Shown here: piece by piece, positions 21,388-31,662 of the stretch
Numbering within the stretch: position 1 is the first letter of the stretch
Layout of the letters: the number at the start of each line of letters is the position of its first letter
NCBI GenBank assembly: GCA_014529385.2
Contig: CM043944.1
Coordinates: 57,049,268-57,113,267, forward strand
Reading direction: 5' to 3'
From: Adiantum capillus-veneris
Lineage: Eukaryota > Streptophyta > Polypodiopsida > Polypodiales > Pteridaceae
Length of the DNA stretch: 64,000 nt
Notes under the pieces: generated by a model
The model's input: the letters and a program-made list of their open reading frames with translations, nothing else
The model's database searches: none
Told to the model about the DNA's origin: nothing
Program-made: the position numbers and the translations under genes

Positions 21388-22383
21388 ATGGTGAAAGCAC
21401 CATAATCCGGCTAGTGAACTCTGCACACGGGCGACACAACGAGGAGTGTTAAAGAAAGAGTGAGAAGTGAGGATCGAATTTGAATTTGAATTTGAATTTC
21501 TCGCACCCCATGTTTTAAGGTTGGAGAACAACGTCATTGAGAGACGCAACAGGAATCTCTCTCTCTCTCTCTCTCTCGGGTGCTGGCAGCGCAGAGTCAA
21601 TGTCTGCGTAGAGTACCCGTAGATGTTGATGTCTTGGTCTCGCATCATGAGCCGTACTAGCCATGCTTCCATGGTGCTCACCGCCCCCTCCTGTTGTTAG
21701 TGATAGTCCGTGCTCTCTTCACCCTGACTAGCTTTAATAAAGCTCTCTGTCGTGGATCATGGATTAAACAACCCTTGCTAATATTGCCGCTGCGGCTTTT
21801 GGACATCGGGACCCATGTACTCTTCGCATGCGTTGGTGCACGTCCTACATGACCTCATGAACGCAATCCATCTTGGCTTGATTCTCGTAGTCAGAGCAGG
21901 CCGTCTGCCTACAGAAAGGAAACCTGCATCGTCAACCAACCGGTGATCTGTGCTAGCTACGAGGGATGCATGACCCTGCACTCCCGGATGTTGCTCCCAC
22001 TACTATCCAGCTTTGAGATGTTGCTCCTTTGCTACTCTAACAGCCTTCGTTGTTCCCTTTCTCCTCCATCGCATATTAGGGTCTCCTTGTTGCCACAATG
22101 CTTCACATGCTGTAGCCTCTCCTTCTCCCTCATGGCTTCCTCTCCTGCCATGCTTCTAACCAATGGCGCATCAAGGTCATGTATTTTCCCTTTTCTTTCT
22201 CCAATGTTCCTCTTCACATTTCTTGCAACATGAATTCTCCCTCTAGAAAGCTCACCATTGTTGGCTTTGTTTTCGCATGAGCTATACTTGACGTTGCTCA
22301 AAGTAGCTTCATTCGGCCAGTGCAGCCTGAGCGAAACGACAACAACGCCCGCGAGATAGAGAGAAGAGACTGCCAATACATCG

Positions 22384-22423
<40 letters not shown>

Positions 22424-22935
22424 CAGAGGCTACATTCGGTTGCAGTATACAATCTAATTCGTCACCAATTCCAAGGCTTTAAAAGCACAGTGTTCACGTA
22501 CTACAGTCTCAAGGTTGCAACATGCAGGCAGCGGCCACCGACACTTGAAGCCCATCAGGGACGGCCTCAATTGACCGTCAACGTCAAGAGGCAATGGTGA
22601 GTCGGTGACTGCGACCTGTAGTAGTACTGAAGAGGCGATGACTTTAAGTTGCTTAATAGTGCTGGCACACGCTTCGCATGTTTGCGTGACGCATACAGAG
22701 GCAAGAACCAAGGCTCATTTTTTAAGGGTGACCCTAATCATTCATTTGAAGAGTAAATTTTTACTTATCTTTCATTAAGCTATATTTAGGTAAAAATTTG
22801 AAGGGCTACTCAAAGATTTTTCAATATTCTATCCTTCTTTCGAAAGGTAAAAATATTTTTGCCCTTCACTGAAGGATAAAAATGCCTCCGAAGGGCGTCG
22901 AAGCCTTCAAAAATTAGGCCTGGCAAGAACCAAGC
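21388..22935. other. Intergenic repeats, no supported gene
   Basis: Contains short CT/GA runs (21557-21579, 22386-22420) and a gaatttgaatttgaattt triplication at 21475-21498. ORFs at 21943-22233 and 22032-22376 overlap on opposite strands and have no domain signal. Confidence 0.5.
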
Positions 22936-22975
22936 CGGTAGCAGTATTCGGGAAAAATCATTTCTCCAAACATAC

Positions 22976-23595
22976 TGTGGTGTGCACACAAACGGGACCA
23001 AATTGAGCTTGCCTCTTGCGAGACTAGCTCCTTATATTGCCAATAGAGACTACATGCCAAGAATTGAGTGTCCTCCCACATTAGGTGGTCGAACACATGA
23101 TCTACACGACCACACACCACACCTCCTCCCTTAGGGAGAAAAAGATGGACATCTTTTTAGAATTCTGGGCTAGGAATGGATTCGAGAGGAAAGGATCAAC
23201 TCCAACGCCTCATCCGAGGGGAGTGATCATACAACGGCTTAGGGGCTAAGGGACTGTCGGGGTTAAGGGACTAAGCTTGGGGGCTAGACTCGTCATCATG
23301 CCAATCATGATCAAAGCATGGAACTCGTACATCACGCTTGTGCAAACATTAGGTCGCTATCCCGATGTAATGGACAAGACCAGGAAGGACTGAGGGTTGC
23401 ATCATAATAACAAGAATGTGATCTTTTTGCGACATACATCTCTTCCAAAAGGGGTTTGGTGTGTGATGATCCTTTATTCAACAAACACTGGACTGGGAAA
23501 TGAGCTAAAGTTGAAAATAGAGACTACATGCCAAGAACTGAGTGTCCTCCCACACTAGGTGGTCGGACACATGATCTACACGACCACACACCACA
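22976..23595 (-). mobile_element. Second copy of the miniature LTR element, internally deleted, reversed
   Basis: LTR-like ends at about 22976-23118 and 23517-23595 flank 400 bp that match, in reverse complement, 16500-16829 of the first element (the 'tcctagcccagaattct' and 'gcgacatacatctcttcc' regions). The polypurine-like run adjoins the left LTR at 23119-23130. ATAC occurs at both flanks (22972-22975 and 23596-23599). The high-coordinate LTR is truncated and much of the interior is lost. Confidence 0.75.
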
Positions 23596-23790
23596 ATACT
23601 AATTCCTTTCCTTGAAATTGCCAAGAGGAGATTTTAGAAAATTAGGTTTACTTTGCGGTTGTTTACACTATTTTTTTGTATTTTGTGGCGAACTTTCTTC
23701 TTTTTCCCTTGCCCTCAACCGGCCTTTTTGATGACACAATATTAAGCTGAGACACTTTTTTTTTGAACAGTGGTCAACAAAATAGTGAAC
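23596..23790. repeat. Dispersed repeat also present at 59650-59820
   Basis: Shares 'agaaaattaggt', 'ccctcaaccggc' and 'atattaagctgagacac' in the same order with the second locus. Its left continuation (22935-22975) matches 59605-59640, so the miniature LTR element interrupted this repeat. Confidence 0.7.
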
Positions 23791-23825
23791 AAAACCTGAC
23801 TAATAACATTTAAAAATTTCAAATA

Positions 23826-23866
23826 GAGAGATTGAGAGAAAGATAGAGAGGTTGATATAGAAACAA

Positions 23867-23909
<43 letters not shown>

Positions 23910-24160
23910 TATAAAAAGAGAGGTGTAGAGAGAACATAGATAGAGAGAGAGTGAGTGACAATATATAAATTGAGAGAGAGAGAGAGAGAGAGAAGGGGAG
24001 AGATAGAGAAAGAGATTGAGATAGATAGAGAGGGGGAGAGCGATTGATATATAGAGAGATAGGATAGAGATAGATATATATAAAGAGAGTGACATGAAGA
24101 GAGAGATAAAGGTAGGTATAATAAAACGTATCATGTTTTCAAGATAAAAGGGCTCTCCAT
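23826..24160. repeat. Compound GA/GATA microsatellite
   Basis: Long agag, tagaga and gata runs with a pure (GA)n core at 23872-23905. Serine/leucine or arginine/glutamate ORFs here are artefacts of the repeat. Confidence 0.9.
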
Positions 24161-24192
24161 CTCTCTATCTATATATAGTATAGATAGCTCGC

Positions 24193-24250
24193 ACGATCCA
24201 CCTACGACGGGTCTCGCAGATAGCTCTCACGATCCGCCTACGACGGGTCT
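24193..24250. repeat. Short direct repeat, two 24-bp units
   Basis: The unit cacgatccrcctacgacggg occurs at about 24193 and 24227. Flanked by GA tracts at 24352-24379 and 24548-24581. Confidence 0.7.
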
Positions 24251-24348
24251 TGCTCGCTCTTACCAAAGGTACAATAGTAAGGCCTTTCAAGGGGGCACTA
24301 CCTCCAATGATGCTTAGGCATGCCAACACTATCTAGAAAAGCACCTAC

Positions 24349-24379
<31 letters not shown>

Positions 24380-24546
24380 CCATGAGCTGACCGTGAGGTG
24401 TTGGTAGTTGCATATTCTAGAGTAGGTCTGCAGGCGCCACCGGCGGCGGGTAGCAGTCTCGCACACTCTCTCTAAGCACCAATAGTTTTCTTGCATCTTG
24501 AAGGCAAGGGTCAGGGTCACAAAGCTCTGCGATGTATTTAGCAAAT

Positions 24547-24584
<38 letters not shown>

Positions 24585-24758
24585 AATAGATAGAGTTAAT
24601 TATCGTCCACGGGGGTCAAATATGACCCATGGACCAAAGCAAAACAATACATCTATTCTTTTGGGGTGGAGGCATTGGATACATATTAGTTAGGGACTGA
24701 GGGTCCATCAAAGGAGAAAAGGAAGAAGGGTAAGAACAAAAATAAAACCTAAAGGGGG

Positions 24759-25509
24759 TCACGTAGAGGGACGGGCTAGCTTGGGAGTACGAAAGTCCTG
24801 AAGGATGGCTTTATCACCACGATAGACTGCCCATTTACCTTGTTTATGGGCTTCATGCATCTTCTTGAGCTCACTTGCCTTATGCTTGAGTTGATTTGTA
24901 GTCAATTCCTCGACGATCCCAAGCTTTGTCCCCTTGAGGCGATAGGATTGGCGTAGTAGCCTCGCCCGTTCTTCTTTGTTCTTGAAAGTGAGGACGCATT
25001 GGCCAATGGCACACACCTATGCATGTCGTTGATCCAAGAGACAGTGTTGGGTTCGATGTTGATTGGTTGAAGAATGTCATTGAGCTTGGTGATGGCTTCT
25101 TCGATTGTGTCCTCCTCGGTGCACCATGGTGGGGAGAGTCCTCCAATCCGAATCTTGAGAGCAAGGGATTCCTGTAATCAGTATTCTTGCAAGGCTGATT
25201 GGATTTTGTTCTCGAGCTTCTTATGCGTTGCCTCATTGGCTTCTTTCTGAGCCCCCTTGATAGTCTCAGTGAGACAGAAGCTTCCACTTCGTGTTTTTTT
25301 GCAAGCAAAGTTTCATTCACCTTTGCTGCATCCTCGAGCTTATTCAAGCGTTGTTTGAGTTAAGCATTTTCCAAAACAAGTGCTTAGATTTGAGCCTCTA
25401 AGGTCGCGATCCTCGCATCTTGGCGAGTGGTGGGATCTTTCCTGGGTGCAACTACTACAACAATAAAACTCTTGCGTGTGCTGGGAGTCGGTGTGTTGAA
25501 GGAAGACAT
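24759..25509 (-). pseudogene. Coiled-coil ORF1-like protein of a retroelement, decayed
   Basis: From an ATG at 25509 the conceptual frame gives a short Ser/Thr/Val-rich head, then a heptad-rich segment (ARIATLEAQI, LENA, LKQRLNKLEDAAKVNE), and after frame changes a C-terminal part (GIVEELTTNQLKHKASELK, QGKWAVYRGDKAILQDF). In-frame TAA codons interrupt the coiled coil near 25390 and 25360, and frames shift near 25265 and 25020. The C-terminal motif resembles what follows the RNA-binding region of plant LINE ORF1-type proteins; that link is an inference. No endonuclease or RT is seen to the left. Confidence 0.5.
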
Positions 25510-25832
25510 AACTTGGGTAAACCTTGAGACTTTTAACTGTGTGAAATCCTTTGAAACGAGTTGAAGCTCTGTGTGTAAACTCCTCTCTGTGTATAAACCC
25601 TTTTCTTGTGACCTTTGAGTCGAAGTCGAACGAAGTAAAGAGGCCTAGAATGTTGTCAATCGTAAGCAGCACGGTGTCAACTTATGGTGGTTTTGCCCAC
25701 GAGTAGACCTTAGAAAGCGCTCTGCAAGCTTTGTGTGTTGAGGCCTGTAACTACTAATGTATCCTGCAATTACACTACAAGAGGCTATTCATATTAGCGA
25801 CGCTCACACAGCGACGCTCAAAAAAAAAATTC

Positions 25833-25894
25833 CCGGCGTCGCTATGAGCGTCGCAAATTTACAAAGAAATTTGCGACGCTCATAGCGACGCCGG
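25833..25894. repeat. Left subterminal hairpin of the outer CACTA element
   Basis: Perfect 28-bp arms (ccggcgtcgctatgagcg... ) with loop ACAAAG at 25861-25866. The arms carry the GCGTCGCTAT motif repeated at the other end of the element, the probable TNP1/TnpA binding unit. The loop is reverse-complemented in the inner copy. Confidence 0.9.
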
Positions 25895-25984
25895 CTGGGC
25901 TAAAAAAATAATCGAGCGCGCCCAAAAACTCAGATCTCAGATCTGAGTTTTCGGCGCCCTCAAGCAAGGAGCAGGTAACGCTCT

Positions 25985-26239
25985 CCCTCACTCTCTCTCT
26001 CTCTCTCTCTTTTTCTTCTCCACACACACACACACACACACACACGAGGAGAGGAAGGAGAGCCAGGTATGCTCCTTCCCTCTCCTCATTCTCATGTTCC
26101 CTTCCCCTCTTTCTCTCTCCCTCTCTCTCTCTCTCTCTTTTTCTTCTCCACACACACACACACACACACACACGAGGAGAGGAAGGAGAGCCAGGTATGC
26201 TCCTTCCCTCTCCTCATTCTCATGTTCCCTTCCCCTCTT

Positions 26240-26272
<33 letters not shown>

Positions 26273-26295
26273 TACACACACACACATAGTGTTTT

Positions 26296-26335
<40 letters not shown>

Positions 26336-26570
26336 AACAAAAACAAAAACGCACACACACATACATAAACAAAGAATGCACACACACATTGAGAGAGAAA
26401 AAGAGAGAGAGAGCATGCATAAACAAAAAACACACGCATTGAGAGAGGAAAAGAGAGAGAGAACATGCATAAACAAAAAACGCACACATTGAGAGAGGAA
26501 AAGAGAGAGAAAACATGCATACGATCCAAAAAAACGCACACACATTGAGAGAGAAAGAGAGAGAAACTAA
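25985..26570. repeat. CT/CA/GA-rich leader with a 128-bp tandem duplication
   Basis: The block around 26063 (ccaggtatgctcc) recurs at 26191. The inner element has only one copy (30233), so the duplication arose in the outer copy or was lost from the inner one. The long ORFs here are repeat artefacts. Confidence 0.85.
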
Positions 26571-26574
26571 TTTA

Positions 26575-26720
26575 ACGTCGTAGGAAACTAATTAAAATTA
26601 AAAGAACTAAAGATCTAGCCGACGAGGAGCTGAACTCAAGACCTATTATTCAAGAGGGAAATGGCATAATCAATCTATCATACTTGGCATGGGTGATAGA
26701 AAGGTTATACCATTTATCTC
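26575..26720. repeat. SINE-like module inside the CACTA leader
   Basis: Contains aacgtcgtaggaaact, then gagctgaactcaagacc, whose reverse complement is a B-box-like GGTCTTGAGTTCAGCTC. The same module is at 30615-30760 in the inner copy, and a related one at 59930-60000 outside any CACTA element. tRNA-derived origin is a weak inference. Confidence 0.4.
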
Positions 26721-26919
26721 TTTTTATTGGCACACACATCCACACATGCGCACACACACAAGAAGAAGAGAGTTATAACGTCGTAGGAAACTATCTTAAA
26801 AGACGTTAAAGATTAGGTTATATGTAGACTTACATTAAATTAGATTTAGGTTTATTTTTAACTAGATTTACGTTTATTTACGCTAGATTTAGATTTACGT
26901 TATATTAGATTAGATTTAG

Positions 26920-27231
26920 GTCTCCATAGACTGTGATGTCTGCATGAAGCGGGTGAAGAAAGCCCTCAATGGAATATAGGGTATTGCTGCAGAAGATAGG
27001 GAAGAAGGTGGATCTTCAGGGCGGCAAGAGTCACTACATCCCCGACACAATGACCATCTAGACAACCTCTAGTCATTCAACAGCAACTTCAAAGTTAGTA
27101 ACAAGAGCAAGAACGGTCTAAAGGGCCAATTGCTGTCGTCAGATGTGGATGGAGATGAGGCAGCGTCACCGCCGGAAGTTAACTCTCACATCTTTAGTGA
27201 TGAGAATGCCAACTCTTGCCGAGTTATGTGA
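26920..27231 (+). pseudogene. Captured host gene fragment: heavy-metal-associated (HMA) domain, outer copy
   Basis: Reads VSIDCDVCMKRVKKALNGI, the metal-binding CxxC and first helix of an HMA domain as in plant HIPP proteins, then a TAG stop. It continues with KIGKKVDLQGGKSHYIP and a polar linker (SSDVDGDEAASPPEVN) ending near 27231. About 50 bp in the middle, present in the inner copy, are missing here. It lies upstream of TNP2 on the same strand. Function within the transposon is unlikely; it marks capture of a host exon. Confidence 0.6.
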
Positions 27232-27362
27232 AAAATTATGTGTTAAATCACTTTTAAGATTCTTATAATCCCTGTTAGTTTAGTTCTTTGTTTTTTATAT
27301 AACATAATTTACGTTAGATTTAGATTTATGTTATATTAGATTAGACTTAGGTTTATTTAGGT

Positions 27363-27393
<31 letters not shown>

Positions 27394-27826
27394 AGAAGAA
27401 GAGAGTTTTAACGTCGTAGGAAACTATCCCAAAAGACGTTAAAGATTAGGTTAGATGTAGACTTACGTTAAATTAGATTTAGGTTTATTTTTAGTTAGAT
27501 TTACGTTTATTTAGATTTACGCTTATTTACGTTAGATCGAGTCCACGCAAGAATTACTTACGGTTTAAGGTTTAGAGTTAGACGAATAGTGAAAAGATCT
27601 ACTGTGAAAAGATGTTAAGATGCTGTGAAGTGCTACAGCTACAGAAGAGGCAAAGGGGTTTTGTCCACTACATGCAGTATCATGTAGACGTGGGTGTGTA
27701 GATTTCTTGTACCCACAAATATAGGTATTGACCAATAAAGACGAGATTATAACCCGGTGGTTCTGATCTCCGTGCACCTCTAGACCGAGGTGTGCGTGGA
27801 TTGGACATGACTAGAGAATGTGAGGT

Positions 27827-27827
<1 letters not shown>

Positions 27828-27887
<60 letters not shown>

Positions 27888-27893
27888 AACAGA

Positions 27894-27927
<34 letters not shown>
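27828..27927. repeat. (GA)n tract upstream of outer TNP2
   Basis: About 55 bp of pure GA, a short interruption (caaacagacaaag) and 25 bp more. The inner element has a shorter single run at 31545-31597. Confidence 0.95.
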
Positions 27928-27930
<3 letters not shown>

Positions 27931-29325
27931 GACGAAGAATGCCAATAGAATATTAAATTTGTTGTCCAGGTTATAAGTTTTTTATCCTCATTATGAGTAG
28001 CGACGAGGATGTGGGACCGTCCAACCGAAACACCTATCTCTCAACGAGGGTCTTATGTCCTTGTAATCAATGCAAGCATGCTGTGCGACGGACAAGACGT
28101 GTTTCTTTGCAGCACGTTCGTGAATTTGGCGAGTTCGATCCATCTATTATAGATCGGGTTTTTGCCAATTATAACTCGTCGGACTCTGACGCTGGCCAAC
28201 AAGCAGCAATCTTGCAACCCAATAGACGTGTTCGCAGGCGCTTTGGTCAAGCAGCATATGTGCGGCCACAAGATGTAGCCTCTGACAGCTCGGGGGATGA
28301 TCATGCAGAGCACATTCCCAACGAGGCAATGTTTGAGCCCGAGATTGATGAAATGATCGAGACGATCATGGATTCAGAAAGGCTTATCTATGATGATATG
28401 AAAAGTGAAGCCGATACGCCATTGTATAATGGAGCACGTATGTCTAGATTGAAAGCACTCCTGGTTCTTCTCAACATGCAGGCAAAGTTTGGATGGAGTG
28501 ACACTAGCGTCACAGCGCTTTTCAGGTGATCTATTACAATTAGTTTACTTTAATAAAACTCTAAATGTATAATGATCTGATAGATTTTTACACGACTGTA
28601 TCATATTTTTATGTTGTGTAGATTGCTGAAAGAGCACATACTACCAGCTGACAATGTGATGCCAGATTCCCGAGATGAAGCAAGAAAGATTTTGCGAAAC
28701 TTGGGGATGGATTACAATTCTATCCACGCTTGTCCTAATGACTGCATTCTTTTCAGAGGGGAATACATCGACATGGAGAAGTGTCCAAAATGTGATTCCG
28801 AAAGATATCGAGTAGATCTCCACGGGACAAAAATTCCACAAAAGGTTTTGCAACATTTCCCGCTGCTTCCTCGCATCAAGCATTTCTTCGAATGTAAGTC
28901 CATGGCCGCCCTAGCATCATGGCATGAGGAGAATAAATCTTCGGATGGTGTGCTACGAATTCCTGCAGATTGCGTAGCGTGGAAACATATAGATGGAACA
29001 TGGTCGGATTTTGCCAGGGAAGCTCAAAATTTGCGCTTAGACCTGGCTATGGATGGCGTAAATCCATTTGGTCAAAGATCAACATCTTACAGTGTATGGC
29101 CCGTTGTCATCGTCAACTACAACATTCCCCCGTGGTTGACTACGAAGAAGGGGCACCTATGGCTAAGCTTGATTGTGCCAGGGCGATATAAAGTGGGGAA
29201 TATGGATGTGTATCTTCGTCCACTATTGGAAGAGCTACAACAATTGTGGATTGGCATAGAGGTGGTGGATATGAGCCGACACACAGGACGACAGAATGCT
29301 TTGATCAGAGGCATTCTAATGTGGA

Positions 29326-29603
29326 CATCCTTGGTGGCTCTCTTCCCAAAAAGCCGTCGCGTAACACATGATTCTCTGGAAGATACGCTTGATGACCTTC
29401 GTAGATTTGCTTCTTCAGTGAGGGTGCCCTATGTGCATTCAGTCTAGGTCCACATGTGACACATGCTCTGTATCCGCTTGTTTGAAGCCCTGCATGTATA
29501 CACATGATAATAGATCAACTATGGGAAAAAACAAGATTTACAGTGTCTGAGTGAGGAGTGTCAATAGATCACCTGAGCATTCTGCTAGCCCGGGATAGTC
29601 ATG
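29326..29603. other. 278-bp inversion within outer TNP2
   Basis: Reverse complement of inner 33001-33278. Small losses flank it: 5 bp on the left (ccatg) and 14 bp on the right (tctgcacaagcatg). Short CATG motifs at the breakpoints suggest microhomology-mediated repair. Confidence 0.9.
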
Positions 29604-29994
29604 GTTAGAGCAGAAGGAGATGTGCGATGACGGATTGCCTCCAGGGATGAAGAGACTATCTCTACGGTACGAGTTACCATACTGGCCCCGACTCATGATC
29701 AATCACTTGCTCGATCCAATGCACATATTCAAGAATGTGGATAATCTACTATGGGACCATCTGACCGGCAAGAAAGATACTTTGGGAGCCAGAGTTGACC
29801 TTAGAAATGTGGATCGTATGGAGAAATATTGGCCGCAAACAGCATCTAATGGATCGATAAAACTCCCTAAAGCACCATGGATTTTCACAGGAGCCCAAGA
29901 ACGCAAAGTAAAAGAGACCATTCGATCTTTGCCACTACAAGAGGCTCTTCATATTAGCGACGCTCACACAGCGACGCTCAAAAAAAAAATTCCA

Positions 29995-30052
29995 GGCGTC
30001 GCTATGAGCGTCGCAAATTTCTTTGTAAATTTGCGACGCTCATAGCGACGCC
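29995..30052. repeat. Left subterminal hairpin of the inner CACTA element
   Basis: 26-bp perfect arms with loop CTTTGT at 30021-30026, the exact reverse complement of the outer copy's loop ACAAAG. Confidence 0.9.
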
Positions 30053-30147
30053 GGCAGGGGTAAAAAAATAACCGAGCGCGCCCAAAAACTCAGATCTCAG
30101 ATCTGAGTTTTCGGCGCCCTCAAGCAAGGAGCAGGTAACGCTCTCCC

Positions 30148-30182
<35 letters not shown>

Positions 30183-30335
30183 CTTCTCCACACACACACA
30201 CACACACACACACGAGGAGAGGAAGGAGAGCCAGGTATGCTCCTTCCCTCTCCTCATTCTCATGTTCCCTTCCCCTCTTTCTCTCTCCCTCTCTCTCTCT
30301 CTCTCACACACATACATACACACACACATAGTGTT

Positions 30336-30377
<42 letters not shown>

Positions 30378-30961
30378 AACAAAAACAAAAACGCACACAC
30401 ACATACATAAACAAAGAATGCACACACACATTGAGAGAGAAAAAGAGAGAGAGAGCATGCATAAACAAAAAACGCACGCATTGAGAGAGGAAAAGAGAGA
30501 GAGAACATGCATAAACAAAAAACGCACACATTGAGAGAGGAAAAGAGAGAGAAAACGTGCATACGATCCAAAAAAACGCACACACATTGAGAGAGAAAGA
30601 GAGAGAAACTAATTTAACGTCGTAGGAAACTAATTAAAATTAAAAGACCTAAAGATCTAGCCGACGAGGAGTTGAACTCAAGACCTATTATTCAAGAGGG
30701 AAATGGCATAATCAATCTATCATACTTGGCATGGGTGATAGAAAGGTTATACCATTTATCTCTTTTTATTGGCACACACATCCACACACGCGCACACACA
30801 CAAGAAGAAGAGAGTTATAACGTCGTAGGAAACTATCTTAAAAGACGTTAAAGATTAGGTTATATGTAGACTTACATTAAATTAGATTTAGGTTTATTTT
30901 TAACTAGATTTACGTTTATTTAAGCTAGATTTAGATTTACGTTATATTAGATTAGATTTAG

Positions 30962-31170
30962 GTCTCCATAGACTGCGATGCCTGCATGAAGCGGGTGAAG
31001 AAAGCCCTCAATGGAATATAGGGTATTGCTGCCTTCACTCATGGTGGGCTCCGTCGATCCAAAAGTACTGGTGAAATGTCTTCAGAAGATAGGGAAGAAG
31101 GTGGATCTTCAGGGCGGCAAGAGTCACTACATCCCCAACACAATGACCATCTAGACAACCTCTAGTCATT
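30962..31170 (+). pseudogene. Captured HMA-domain gene fragment, inner copy
   Basis: VSIDCDACMKRVKKALNGI (CxxC at 30974-30985) then TAG at 31019. In a shifted frame GSVDPKVLVKCLQKIGKKV, matching the second half of a plant HIPP-type HMA domain, follows. The linker region after 31170 seen in the outer copy is missing. Together the two copies show the captured piece spanned nearly a whole HMA domain plus linker. Confidence 0.65.
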
Positions 31171-31542
31171 AGACTTACGTTAAATTAGATTTAGCTTTAT
31201 TTTCAGTTAGATTTATGTTTATTTAGATTTATGCTTATTTACGTTAGATCGAGCTAGTCCACGCAAGAATTACTTACGGTTTAGGGTTTAGAGTTAGACG
31301 AACAGTGAAAAGATCTACTGTGAAAAGATGTTAGGATGAAGTGAAGTGCTACAGCTAGAGAAGAAGCAAAGGGGTTTTGTCCACTACATGCAGTATCATG
31401 TAGACGTGGGTGTGTAGATTTCTTGTACCCACAAATATAGGTATTGACCAATAAAGACGAGATTATAACCCGGTGGTTCTGATCTCCGTGCACCTCTAGA
31501 CCGAGGTGTGCGGGGATTGGACATGACTAGAGAATGTGAGGT

Positions 31543-31599
<57 letters not shown>

Positions 31600-31662
31600 T
31601 GACGAAGAATGCCAATAGAATATTAAATTTGTTGTCCAGGTTATAAGTTTTTTATCCTCATT

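Noticed and set aside
21943-22376. Opposed ORFs of 96 and 114 codons
   Set aside because: They overlap on opposite strands and show no domain or codon signal.
25842-26545. Minus-strand ORF of 185 codons rich in Cys, Val and Leu
   Set aside because: Produced by CA/CT repeats in the CACTA leader, with parallel ORFs in every frame; no protein-like composition.
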